Below are positions 52,608 through 60,241 of a DNA stretch of 64,000 nucleotides, piece after piece. Made by a program: the position numbers and the translations under genes. The stretch spans positions 124,001 through 188,000 of the forward strand of contig JAUYQQ010000013.1 in NCBI GenBank assembly GCA_030697165.1, read 5' to 3'. This DNA comes from Acidobacteriota bacterium. GTDB lineage: Bacteria > Acidobacteriota > Vicinamibacteria > Vicinamibacterales > UBA2999. Position 1 is the first letter of the stretch. Each line of letters opens with the position of its first letter. The notes under the pieces are model-generated. The model did not search any database and was not told the DNA's origin. It was given only the letters and a program-made list of their open reading frames with translations.

Positions 52608-52838
52608 CACAGCCACCGATTACACACAGATTCGTCACAGATTGCACGCGCCAGGCCGTGGACTGCCGTTCGCTGGCGGCGCTTCGCGCCGCTGGTCCGG
52701 TGTGAGCCCGCGAGAAATGAGTCCGCTGGCACCTGGAAGACTCATTTCTCGCGGGCTCACGCCGGACCAAGCGCCGGGCGGAGCCCGGCGCCAGCGGACC
52801 CGCATCGGTGTCTAATCTGTGTCCAATCTGTGGCTGCA
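52608..52838. repeat. Nested palindrome with cloverleaf core
   Basis: Outer flanks CAGCCAC (52610-52616) and two CACAGATT (52625, 52636) are inverted as AATCTGTG (52814, 52825) and GTGGCTG (52830-52836). Inside, CGCTGGCG (52671-52678) pairs with CGCCAGCG (52789-52796). Three arms follow: GGCGC-TTC-GCGCC (52678-52690), a 30-nt arm 52693-52722 paired with 52740-52769 (one mismatch), and GCGCCGGGC-GGA-GCCCGGCGC (52771-52791). No gene lies here. Confidence 0.85.
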
Positions 52839-52859
52839 TTTCTGTGGCAGCATCGAAGC

Positions 52860-53762
52860 ATGACTCGCCGCCAGACGTTGGGCGCATTGGCCGTGGTGGT
52901 TGCTGTCGCCGGAATCGCCAGTGGCCAGGCGTTGGTCTTTCCATCGCCGCGAGCAACCGCCGAGATCGTCGCTGACAACCAGGACTTTCCGTTTATCCCG
53001 GCGCTCCCAGGGGCGCAGCTGATCTCGACCACGCGCATCCGCGGCCCCCTCGAACTGCGGCCGGCGATGGCTCGTGATGAGGCCGTGCTGGCGGGCAAGT
53101 CGTACTTACAGAAGACCTACGACCGCCCCGGCAGCCTGACGCCGATTGTCTTCATCGCCGTGTTGAGAGACTCCCTATTTGCGGCCGGCTGGAAGCTGAT
53201 CGACGTGACGAAGCTCGAGGAGATTCCGATTCCTGGGCACCGTAGCCTTGGCGAAGGTGGCCAGCCCGGGACCGTGAACGTCGCCGCGCACTACTCGGCC
53301 AACGACCGGATCATCTACGCGCGCATGACGCTGGAGCCGGGCGGCCCCTACCAGGTCAACGTGGCGGATGTCGGTGGAGAGGACTGGGCCGCGACGTTGG
53401 CGAAAGAGTGCCACCTGCGGCCGTACTCCATCCAGTTTGATCTCGATCGGCCCACCTTCAGGCCCGAAGCGGCGCCGTCGCTCGAGAAGCTGGCAAACGT
53501 GCTGAAGGCGCGAGCGGCGCCGGCGGTGGAAGTCCAGGGTCACATGGACAACGTCGGCCCGGCAGGTGACGCGGCGCGCCAGGCGCTGTCGGAGGCGCGC
53601 GCGAGAGCGGTCGTGGCCTGGCTGGTCGCCAACGGCGTCCCGGCGGCGAAGCTGACGGCGAAGGGGTACGGAAAAACGCGACCCGTCGCGGCCAACGACA
53701 GCGACCTGGGCCGCGCGATGAATCGCCGGATCGAGATCGTCAGGACAGGTTGTTCGCGCTAG
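52860..53762 (+). CDS. Exported OmpA-family protein
   Basis: The 300-residue protein has a signal peptide. An unfamiliar N-terminal domain of about 170 residues is followed by an OmpA-type peptidoglycan-binding domain: VEVQGHMDNVGPAGDAARQA, LSEARARAVVAWLVANGVPA and DSDLGRAMNRRIEIV, where Asp and Arg contact diaminopimelate. It probably ties the envelope to peptidoglycan. Residues about 125-137 (PGHRSLGEGGQPG) are encoded by an inserted copy of the 22-bp palindrome found at 31971. The 3' end overlaps the convergent ABC-F gene by 23 nt. Confidence 0.85.
   Translation: MTRRQTLGALAVVVAVAGIASGQALVFPSPRATAEIVADNQDFPFIPALPGAQLISTTRIRGPLELRPAMARDEAVLAGKSYLQKTYDRPGSLTPIVFIAVLRDSLFAAGWKLIDVTKLEEIPIPGHRSLGEGGQPGTVNVAAHYSANDRIIYARMTLEPGGPYQVNVADVGGEDWAATLAKECHLRPYSIQFDLDRPTFRPEAAPSLEKLANVLKARAAPAVEVQGHMDNVGPAGDAARQALSEARARAVVAWLVANGVPAAKLTAKGYGKTRPVAANDSDLGRAMNRRIEIVRTGCSR
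53238..53259. repeat. Palindromic repeat copy B, inside the OmpA-like gene
   Basis: The 22-mer here is the exact reverse complement of 31971-31992 and encodes HRSLGEG in frame, in a loop between two otherwise ordinary segments. Confidence 0.85.
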
Positions 53763-55344
53763 CGTAGTCCTCGTAGGTGCCCTTGAAGTCGGTGATCTTG
53801 CCGTGATCGAAGTGCCACACGCGCGTGCCGACTTCTTCCATCAGGTCCTGGTCGTGCGTCACGAGCAGCACCGTGCCCTCGAACTTCTGCAGCGCCACGT
53901 TGAGGGCGTTGATGGCTTCGAGGTCGAGGTGGTTCGTGGGTTCATCGAGGATCAGCACGTTCGGCTTCTGCAGCATGATGCGGCAGAACAGCAGCCGCGC
54001 GGTTTCGCCGCCCGACAGCGCCTCGGTCGGCTTCAGCCCTTCTTCGCCGGTGAACAGCATCTGCCCCAGCAGGCCGTGGATGTCCTGGCGCGACGCGTCG
54101 GGGTCGAACTGGTGCAGCCACGCCGCCGCGGTCAGGCCCTTCTGGATCTCGCCGGTGTGATCCTGCGCGAAGTAGCCGATCGACACCTCGTGGCCCCACT
54201 TGGTCGTGCCGGCATCGAGGTCACTCTTCGACCCGATGTTGCCGGGCGCGTCCGACAGCAGCGCCTTGAGCATGGTGGTCTTGCCGGTGCCGTTGCGGCC
54301 GACCAGCACGATCTTCTCGCCGCGGTTGATGATGCCGCTGAAGTCGTCAATCACCTGGAGCGAACCATGCGCCTTGGCGATGCCCTCGAACTCCAGCGCC
54401 GTGCGGCCTGACGGGCGCAAGCTGGTGAACTTGATGTACGGGCGTTGAATGTTCGAGCGCGCCAGCTCGGTGGTCTGCAGGCGCTCGACTTCCTTGCGCC
54501 GCGACTGCACCTGGCTGGAGCGGGTGCCGGCCGAGAAGCGCTGGATGAAGTCCTGCAGCTGCGCGATCTTCTTGTCGCGCTGTTCGTTCTGCGATTCCAG
54601 CCGCGAGCGAATCTGCGTCTTCGCCATCACCATGTCGTCGTAGCCACCGGTGTAGGTGATGATCGTCTGGTAGTCGATGTCGGCGGTGTGCGTGCAGACC
54701 GCGTTCAGGAAGTGGCGGTCGTGCGAGATCACGATCAGCGTGCCGTCGTAGCGGATCAGGAAGTCGCGCAGCCAGTGGATCGAGTCGAGGTCGAGGTGGT
54801 TGGTCGGTTCGTCCAGCAACAGCGCCTGCGGGTGGCCGAACAGCGCCTGCGCCAGCAGCACGCGCACCTTCTGGCCGCCCTGCAGCTCGCTCATCTTGCG
54901 TTCGTGCACCTCGTCTGGAATGTCGAGGCCCTGCAGCAGGATGGCGGCGTTGCTCTCGGCCTCGTAGCCGTCTTCTTCGCCGACAATGCCCTCGAGCTCG
55001 CCCAGGCGCATGCCGTCGGCCTCGGTCATCTCGGCCTTGGCGTAGAGCAGTTCACGTTCTTCGAGCGCGCTCCACAGCCGGGCGTTGCCCATGATCACGG
55101 TATCGATCACGCGCAGCTTGTCAAAGGCGAACTGGTCCTGCTTCAGCACGCCGAGCTTCTTGGGCCGAACCACGTCGCCCTTCTGCGGCTGGTTCTCACC
55201 CGTCAGCAGCTTCATGAAGGTCGACTTGCCCGAGCCGTTGGGGCCCGAGAGACCATAGCGGCGCCCCGCCAGAAAAGTGGTGGTGACCTCGTCGAAGAGG
55301 ACCTTCGAGCCGAAGCGCATGGAGACGTTATTAACGGAAATCAC
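53740..55344 (-). CDS. ABC-F family ATPase, YbiT-like
   Basis: The 534-residue protein is two fused ABC ATPase domains without membrane helices. Walker A GPNGSGKST and GRNGTGKTT, signature motifs LQGGQK and LSGGET, Walker B LLLDEPTNHLDL and LILDEPTNHLDL are all present. The N-terminus ISVNNVSMRFGSKVLFDEV is closest to YbiT. ABC-F proteins act at the ribosome to resolve stalled translation or antibiotic binding; no resistance claim can be made. The GTG start has TATAAT 8 nt upstream. It is divergent from nothing and converges with the OmpA gene. Confidence 0.93.
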   Translation of the reverse strand: MISVNNVSMRFGSKVLFDEVTTTFLAGRRYGLSGPNGSGKSTFMKLLTGENQPQKGDVVRPKKLGVLKQDQFAFDKLRVIDTVIMGNARLWSALEERELLYAKAEMTEADGMRLGELEGIVGEEDGYEAESNAAILLQGLDIPDEVHERKMSELQGGQKVRVLLAQALFGHPQALLLDEPTNHLDLDSIHWLRDFLIRYDGTLIVISHDRHFLNAVCTHTADIDYQTIITYTGGYDDMVMAKTQIRSRLESQNEQRDKKIAQLQDFIQRFSAGTRSSQVQSRRKEVERLQTTELARSNIQRPYIKFTSLRPSGRTALEFEGIAKAHGSLQVIDDFSGIINRGEKIVLVGRNGTGKTTMLKALLSDAPGNIGSKSDLDAGTTKWGHEVSIGYFAQDHTGEIQKGLTAAAWLHQFDPDASRQDIHGLLGQMLFTGEEGLKPTEALSGGETARLLFCRIMLQKPNVLILDEPTNHLDLEAINALNVALQKFEGTVLLVTHDQDLMEEVGTRVWHFDHGKITDFKGTYEDYASANNLS

Positions 55345-55352
55345 AACCTACG

Positions 55353-55358
55353 ATTATA
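55353..55358 (-). promoter_or_regulatory. TATAAT for the ABC-F gene
   Basis: A consensus TATAAT lies 8 nt before the GTG start and overlaps the end of the upstream pcm gene. Confidence 0.55.
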
Positions 55359-56079
55359 ACCCCTCGCCTTTGGGTTTGCCGGTCATCGGCACGAACCGCA
55401 CCGGAAGTGTCCTCAGCAGTTGCGTGCCGGTCTCGGTGCGCCGCAGGATGCGCAGTTCCTGGTTCGCGGTCCCGACCGGAATCGCCATCAAGCCTCCGAC
55501 TTTGAGCTGTTGCACGAGCGCCGGCGGCACCTCGTCTGGCGCGGCCGTCACCATGATCCGGTCATACGGCGCGTGCTCGGGCCAGCCGAGGTAGCCGTTG
55601 CCGGTGCGCACGTGAATGTTGCGGTAGCCCAGATCCGCGAAGATCTTGCGCGACCCTTCTGCCAGCGGCGAGAGGATCTCGATCGTGTAGACCTCCTTCG
55701 CGAGCAGGCTGAGCACGGCGGCCTGATAGCCGGACCCGGTGCCGATCTCGAGCACGCGATGACTGGGCTCCGGTTCAAGCGCCTGCGTCATGAACGCGAC
55801 GATGTAGGGCTGGGAGATGGTCTGGCCGAGACCGATGGGCAGAGGGGAATCCTCGTAGGCCTCGACGCGCTGGGGTTCCGGCACGAACAGGTGGCGCGGC
55901 ACCTTGCGCACGGCGTCGAGTACCTGCGCGCTGCGAATGTCGCGCGCCCGCAACTGGTCCTCGACCATGCGCTCGCGCTGGGCGTCCCAGTCGCGCGCGC
56001 CTTGCTGGCCCGCGGTTCCCGTCACCCCGCAGGCCACCGCCACGGCAGAAATCAGGGCGCCGAATGGATGCCTAAACAT
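55354..56079 (-). CDS. pcm: Exported protein-L-isoaspartate O-methyltransferase
   Basis: The 241-residue protein has the Pcm core: MVEDQLRARDIRSAQVLDAV, VPRHLFVPE, the SAM motif VLEIGTGSGYQAAVLSLLAK, GNGYLGWPEHAPYDRI and VTAAPDEVPPALVQQLKVGG. It methylates isoaspartyl residues for protein repair. The N-terminus has a signal-like segment (ALISAVAVACGVTGTAGQQ), so it may be periplasmic or anchored, unlike cytoplasmic Pcm. The ATG has TAAGCT 6 nt upstream. Confidence 0.9.
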   Translation of the reverse strand: MFRHPFGALISAVAVACGVTGTAGQQGARDWDAQRERMVEDQLRARDIRSAQVLDAVRKVPRHLFVPEPQRVEAYEDSPLPIGLGQTISQPYIVAFMTQALEPEPSHRVLEIGTGSGYQAAVLSLLAKEVYTIEILSPLAEGSRKIFADLGYRNIHVRTGNGYLGWPEHAPYDRIMVTAAPDEVPPALVQQLKVGGLMAIPVGTANQELRILRRTETGTQLLRTLPVRFVPMTGKPKGEGL

Positions 56080-56085
56080 GTTCCC

Positions 56086-56091
56086 AGCTTA
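56086..56091 (-). promoter_or_regulatory. -10-like hexamer for pcm (leaderless)
   Basis: TAAGCT lies 6 nt before the ATG. The rest of 56092-56267 has a perfect CCCCCCGGGGGG palindrome (56118-56129) and no gene that I recognise. Confidence 0.45.
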
Positions 56092-56267
56092 CGCCTGTCG
56101 GCCGGCGCGTGGGGATGCCCCCCGGGGGGTGACTTTCCCGGCGTTTGGGGGTACTTTTGATTCGACAGCAACCGTGTCGCTCCACGAATCGCGGGCGCGG
56201 TGTTTCATTCACTGTCCGTTGGCCAAGCTCTTCTGGAGCCGGCCGATTCACACAAGGGGAAGTTGCC

Positions 56268-56567
56268 ATGGCACCCTCAACTACCGAAGCGCGTGAACTC
56301 GCGGCCAAGGCCGTTCGTGAGGCCGAACACCTGGCGCACGAAGCGGCCCGGCTCAAGGCGGTCGCCGCCGAGGCCGTCGAAGACGGCGTGCGTGCCACCA
56401 AACGCGCGATCACCCACGGTCTTCACGACCTGGACGATGCGCGCGACGCGGCCGCCTATCGCATCAAGCAGGCGCCGCTCATGACGGTCGGGCTGGCCTT
56501 CGGGGTGGGCATCCTGCTCGGCCTGATCGTTGGACAGGCGACGCGCCAAGCAGCGCCAGAGCGGTAA
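56268..56567 (+). CDS. Small membrane-anchored coiled protein (DUF883/ElaB-like)
   Basis: The 99-residue protein is a long Ala/Glu/Arg-rich helix (EARELAAKAVREAEHLAHEA onward) followed by one C-terminal membrane helix, MTVGLAFGVGILLGLIVGQA. That plan fits the DUF883/ElaB/YqjD group of tail-anchored inner-membrane proteins, some of which bind ribosomes in stationary phase. A good AAGGGGA ribosome-binding site lies 7 nt upstream of the ATG. Confidence 0.75.
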   Translation: MAPSTTEARELAAKAVREAEHLAHEAARLKAVAAEAVEDGVRATKRAITHGLHDLDDARDAAAYRIKQAPLMTVGLAFGVGILLGLIVGQATRQAAPER

Positions 56568-56576
56568 GACGCCGAG

Positions 56577-58556
56577 CTATCGCAGGACGTTGCTCTTCTC
56601 GGCCTGCGCCACCAGCCGCGCCGCGTCATCCGGTAACAGGAACCGTTCGACCACCGCGCGCGCCGCGGCGGCCTTGACGCGGGCGACATACGCGTCGTGC
56701 GAGCCGTAGCGCTCTTCCAGCGACAGGCGTGGATCGCCCGACGCCAGTCGTTGCGCCTTGGTCTGGGCGAACGGAACAAACCCGCCGCCGAGCGACTGGA
56801 TGCTGCCCTTGAACACCCCGCGGGCGATGGGATTCCAGCCGGTATAGGTGCCGAGCGGCGCCTCGAGCAGCACGCTGCGCACTCCGGCCAGTTCGTTCCC
56901 GTCCGCATCCACGCGGGGCACGAGCATGGGCAGCGTCTGCCGCACGATGGGCGGCTGGAGCGAGACAACGCCGGAGACGTCGGCGTTCTTGAAGCCGGGT
57001 CCGAAGTCGTACTCGAAGAACGGTACGATCACCCCGTCAGGGAGCGAGACGCCGGGGATCAGCGGAAACCCGAGGGCGGCCTGCGTCGGCGGCACCAGGT
57101 CGCCACGATCCAGGCGAGGGTAACGGCTCGGTGGCGGCGGTGCGTCCTTCGCCACCCAGTCCACGAGCGCGTGCATCAGCGCCCGATTCGTGTCAGCGGA
57201 CGGGTTCGGGTTCGATGCCAGCAGGCAACACGCATCGACCGGGACGTCCACGGTGAACCCGCCCGGGCCGCCACCGTGACGGGTGCTCGGCGAGTAGTAG
57301 CGCCGGACGTTGGCCGGCAGCGGAATGTCGCGATCCGCCCGCGTGCCGACGAGGTTGGGCGAGGCCCGCAACGAGTAGAACTCGGCCGAGCCAAACGTCT
57401 CCACAATGCGCGGGCACGTCTCGGTGGCCTGGCAGCGCGCCAGCAGTCCGCCGGCCTGTCGCCCGCGCGCCTGATCGGCGTAGTCGCCCCACCACAGGAT
57501 TCCCTCGCTGCCGGGCTCGAACATCTCGGCCGCGCCGCTTGGTGCGCTGAAGCGGATGTTCATCGCCAGCTGACGCGCGGCGATGTTCGGATTCATGCCG
57601 TCGAACACGCGGCGGCCGGCCTCGTCCTGGTTGAAGCCCAGGTGCACCAGGCTCCGCAGGTAGTTGCCCGACTGCGAATTGCCTTGCGCGATGGTGTGAC
57701 GGACCGCCGCAGCGAGCGGATTACCGGCGGACCCGTGTCGCAGGAACGCGATCAAATCGCGGGTGGCCGCGAAGCCAATGCCGTGGACCGGCGGATCCTT
57801 GGCGAGGTAGGTCAGCTCGTAGAGCGATGCGGGATCGAAGCCACCCTTCAGGCACACCTTGTCGGGCGCCGCCGTGCCAGGAAAAGGTGTCGCGGTGCAA
57901 TCGGCAAACGCCCACTCGTCGGCACCGAGCGGCACCCGGCTGCCAGTTTCAGAGGCGCGTCGCGTCAGCGTCGCCTTGGCCGGGTCGAGGCTCGCCGGTG
58001 TCGCGGTGCCTGTGACGCGGCCACGAATGATCGCTTGCGTGTTGGATCCGGCCGGCGCATCGGCGATGCGCGACATCACCGGTCCGGTGATGCTGGAGCC
58101 ATCCGGGTTCCTGGCAACGGGCGTCACCATCGTCTCGATGCCGGCGCCCGCAGCAATGTCGGCCTGCCATCCACTGGCGACCAGCACATGGCCCTGCGAG
58201 CGGAAATCGGCGAAGTAGCCGCCGCCTTCGATGCCTGAGCGACCGCGATTGGGCACCTGGTAAAAGAGGATGCCTGTGGCGCCCGTCATGTCCACCGGCT
58301 TCAGGATGGTGAACGTGGCCGAATACTCGACCCGGCCGCGCGCGTTCCGGGGTGCGTATTCGATGTCGGTGATGACAGCGTTCAGCGGATGGCGGGCGTC
58401 GAGCTCGCCGTAGAAGCGGCCGGTCAGCTTCTCGTACGGCCGGCCGGCGCTGCTAAACGCCTCGCGTTTCTCGACCACCAGCGTCACCACGTCGGCGTGG
58501 GCGGCCGAGCCGAACAGGAGGACGCAGGCGGCGAGACAGACCGACCTGACGGTCAT
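56577..58556 (-). CDS. Large exported alpha/beta-hydrolase-domain protein (Abhydrolase_10 type)
   Basis: The 659-residue protein has a signal peptide (SVCLAACVLLFGSAAHADVV). It matches a family annotated as alpha/beta hydrolase domain-containing proteins: GILFYQVPNRGRSGIEGGGY near the start, IAQGNSQSGNYLRSLVHLGF as the nucleophile-elbow-like segment, and ASSLGTYTGWNP-type closure (EAPLGTYTGWNPIARGVFKG). The substrate is unknown. The ATG overlaps the S51 peptidase stop (ATGA), so the two are coupled. ATG 58556 is chosen over a long non-coding-looking extension. Confidence 0.8.
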   Translation of the reverse strand: MTVRSVCLAACVLLFGSAAHADVVTLVVEKREAFSSAGRPYEKLTGRFYGELDARHPLNAVITDIEYAPRNARGRVEYSATFTILKPVDMTGATGILFYQVPNRGRSGIEGGGYFADFRSQGHVLVASGWQADIAAGAGIETMVTPVARNPDGSSITGPVMSRIADAPAGSNTQAIIRGRVTGTATPASLDPAKATLTRRASETGSRVPLGADEWAFADCTATPFPGTAAPDKVCLKGGFDPASLYELTYLAKDPPVHGIGFAATRDLIAFLRHGSAGNPLAAAVRHTIAQGNSQSGNYLRSLVHLGFNQDEAGRRVFDGMNPNIAARQLAMNIRFSAPSGAAEMFEPGSEGILWWGDYADQARGRQAGGLLARCQATETCPRIVETFGSAEFYSLRASPNLVGTRADRDIPLPANVRRYYSPSTRHGGGPGGFTVDVPVDACCLLASNPNPSADTNRALMHALVDWVAKDAPPPPSRYPRLDRGDLVPPTQAALGFPLIPGVSLPDGVIVPFFEYDFGPGFKNADVSGVVSLQPPIVRQTLPMLVPRVDADGNELAGVRSVLLEAPLGTYTGWNPIARGVFKGSIQSLGGGFVPFAQTKAQRLASGDPRLSLEERYGSHDAYVARVKAAAARAVVERFLLPDDAARLVAQAEKSNVLR

Positions 58557-59341
58557 AGCTGTTCGGGCTCCATCACCTTCTCGACGACCTTCCCGCCCTC
58601 CACGCTGACGTAGTACACCTTGGCCGCGGCGCGGGTCGAGACGACCCGCTTGACGGTGTTGTCCTCGAAGTAGATGCCGGCGTCGTTGTCGCACGCGTAG
58701 CCCGGCTTCATCTGGCCCGAGCCGATCAGCTTCTGGTAGAGCGGCCGGCGGCCCGGCTCCGCGTCGTAGTGCGGCGAGTGGCTGCCCTTCAGGAAGCCAA
58801 GGCACTGCACAATCGACAACTCTTTCGGCCGCGAGTCGGTGGTGCCTTCTTCGAACCAGCACAGCGAACCGGCACTGGCGCCGCCGAGCACGATGCCGCG
58901 GTCCCACGCCTGCCGCAGGATGACGTCGATGCCGTGCGCCTTCCAGATCACCTGCTGGTTCAGCGTGTTGCCACCCGAACAGACGATGCCGTCGACTGAC
59001 AGCAACACCTCTTCCCAGGTGCGGGTTTGCCGCGTGCTGGCGATGAAGCTGATCTGGTGTGACGGTTCGACGTTGAGCGTCGCGCAGTTGGTGTACCAGG
59101 TCAGGATCCCAGAGGGTGAATCGGCCGACGCGGTGGGCAGGTACAGCAGCTTCGGCCGCGTCTTGCCCGTGAGCGCCGCCATGTAGCGGATGTAGGCAGT
59201 GTTGAAGCCGCCACCGGCGATCAGGATCCTTCGGTTCGTCGAGGCGCCTGCCTGCAGGCGTTCAGCCGCGGACGAGGGTGACGCGGCAAGGGTGGCTAAG
59301 GGGGCGATCAACGAGGCGGCGATGAAGTCACGGCGTTCCAT
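58553..59341 (-). CDS. Peptidase S51 family (cyanophycinase/dipeptidase E-like), Tat-type signal
   Basis: The 262-residue protein has ERRDFIAASLIAPLATLAAS, a twin-arginine-like signal. GGGFNTAYIRYMAALTGK is followed by IVCSGGNTLNQQVI and the nucleophile region VLGGASAGSLCWFEEGTTDS, then FLKGSHSPHYDAEPGRRPLY. This is the class I amidotransferase-like S51 fold of peptidase E and cyanophycinase. Substrate is probably Asp-X dipeptides or a related peptide; not certain. It is coupled to the esterase-like gene downstream. Confidence 0.85.
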   Translation of the reverse strand: MERRDFIAASLIAPLATLAASPSSAAERLQAGASTNRRILIAGGGFNTAYIRYMAALTGKTRPKLLYLPTASADSPSGILTWYTNCATLNVEPSHQISFIASTRQTRTWEEVLLSVDGIVCSGGNTLNQQVIWKAHGIDVILRQAWDRGIVLGGASAGSLCWFEEGTTDSRPKELSIVQCLGFLKGSHSPHYDAEPGRRPLYQKLIGSGQMKPGYACDNDAGIYFEDNTVKRVVSTRAAAKVYYVSVEGGKVVEKVMEPEQL

Positions 59342-59358
59342 GGGGTGTATGTATACAT

Positions 59359-59392
59359 CAGGGATCGGGATCGGGGATCAGGGATCGGGGAT
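59359..59392. repeat. Heptamer array C[AG]GGGAT, 5 units
   Basis: Five units (one shortened to CGGGAT) lie between the S51 peptidase start and the -10 hexamer of the next gene, occupying the place of a -35 region. The G-rich strand is again the + strand. Confidence 0.85.
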
Positions 59393-59398
59393 CCCCGC

Positions 59399-59404
59399 TA
59401 CAAT
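59399..59404 (+). promoter_or_regulatory. -10-like TACAAT for the two-gene nucleotidyltransferase module
   Basis: TACAAT lies exactly 6 nt before the ATG, so the message would be leaderless. Confidence 0.55.
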
Positions 59405-59410
59405 TGCGCT

Positions 59411-59668
59411 ATGGATCCCGACGACCTGCGCGCGTTCGTCCAGCGAGACTGGGCAGCCGCAGAGCGCGCCAAGCAACAGTACTGGGCGGACCGCTATCGC
59501 GGCGAGGGCGGCGCCCCGGCGCGTCACGCCGCGACGCTGTTGCTCGAACACGCCCGCCGGCTCGGAGTGCTGAGGCTTTCGGCGGCCGATCGGCGCGACG
59601 ATTTCGCCCACCACCTGGAGATCCGCGACCGACTGGATCGCGCCGCCCGTGCGTTCGCCGATCGCTGA
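59411..59668 (+). CDS. Small protein upstream of nucleotidyltransferase, unknown function
   Basis: The 85-residue charged helical protein (DPDDLRAFVQRDWAAAERAK, then AATLLLEHARRLGVLRLSAA, DRRDDFAHHLEIRDRLDRAA) has no family I can name. It overlaps the next gene by 20 nt, so the two are a tight operon. Its size, charge and position suggest a partner of the nucleotidyltransferase, perhaps one half of a toxin-antitoxin-like pair. That is inference from arrangement only. Confidence 0.7.
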   Translation: MDPDDLRAFVQRDWAAAERAKQQYWADRYRGEGGAPARHAATLLLEHARRLGVLRLSAADRRDDFAHHLEIRDRLDRAARAFADR

Positions 59669-60227
59669 TCTGCTCTCGGACCTGGGGCGTGCCTTCGATA
59701 CCCTGGGCATCTCCTGGTATCTGTTCGGTGCCCAGGCCGCCATCGTCTACGGCGTCGCCCGGCTGACCGCCGACGTGGACGTCACGGTTCGGGCGCCGGC
59801 CATGCCAACGGCCGATTGGCTGGCCACGCTGACCGAGCACGGCTTTCACGGGCGATTCGCCGATGCCGCCTTCGTCGCCAGCACGCGCGTCCTGCCGGTG
59901 ACACATCTCGACACCGGCCTGCCGGTCGATATCGTGATCGCCGGTCCCGGGCTCGAGGACGAGTTCCTCGATCGAGCCGTCATGCGCTCGATTGATGGGG
60001 TGCAGGTTCCAGTCATCGAGATGGCCGACCTCGTGGTACTGAAGATCCTGGCCAGCCGGCCCAAGGATCTCGATGACGTGGTCTCGCTGTTGCGGATTCA
60101 TCCCGGTGATCTGGACACCGTGCGCATCCGCACCGTCCTCAAGATGCTCGAAGACGCGCTCGGGCAGAGCGACCTGCTGAGCGCATTCGAACAGTGCCTG
60201 TCGCGAGCCCAGGCGGGCCGCGGCTAA
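59649..60227 (+). CDS. Nucleotidyltransferase (MNT/AbiEii-like superfamily)
   Basis: The 192-residue protein has the Pol-beta nucleotidyltransferase pattern: YLFGAQAAIVYGVARLTADV with the DxD residues at 42-44 (DVDV), then DIVIAGPGLEDEFLDRAV carrying a third acidic residue, and a helical C-terminus. The same superfamily includes MNT antitoxins and AbiEii toxins. GTG start, 20 nt inside the upstream small gene. The pair sits under a leaderless-type promoter. Whether it is a defence, toxin-antitoxin or housekeeping pair is open. Confidence 0.8.
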   Translation: MRSPIADLLSDLGRAFDTLGISWYLFGAQAAIVYGVARLTADVDVTVRAPAMPTADWLATLTEHGFHGRFADAAFVASTRVLPVTHLDTGLPVDIVIAGPGLEDEFLDRAVMRSIDGVQVPVIEMADLVVLKILASRPKDLDDVVSLLRIHPGDLDTVRIRTVLKMLEDALGQSDLLSAFEQCLSRAQAGRG

Positions 60228-60241
60228 CAGAGTTTCATCCC

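Noticed and set aside
53740-55344. Antibiotic-resistance ABC-F protein
   Set aside because: The sequence resembles YbiT-type housekeeping translation factors, and no extended interdomain linker typical of resistance members stands out.
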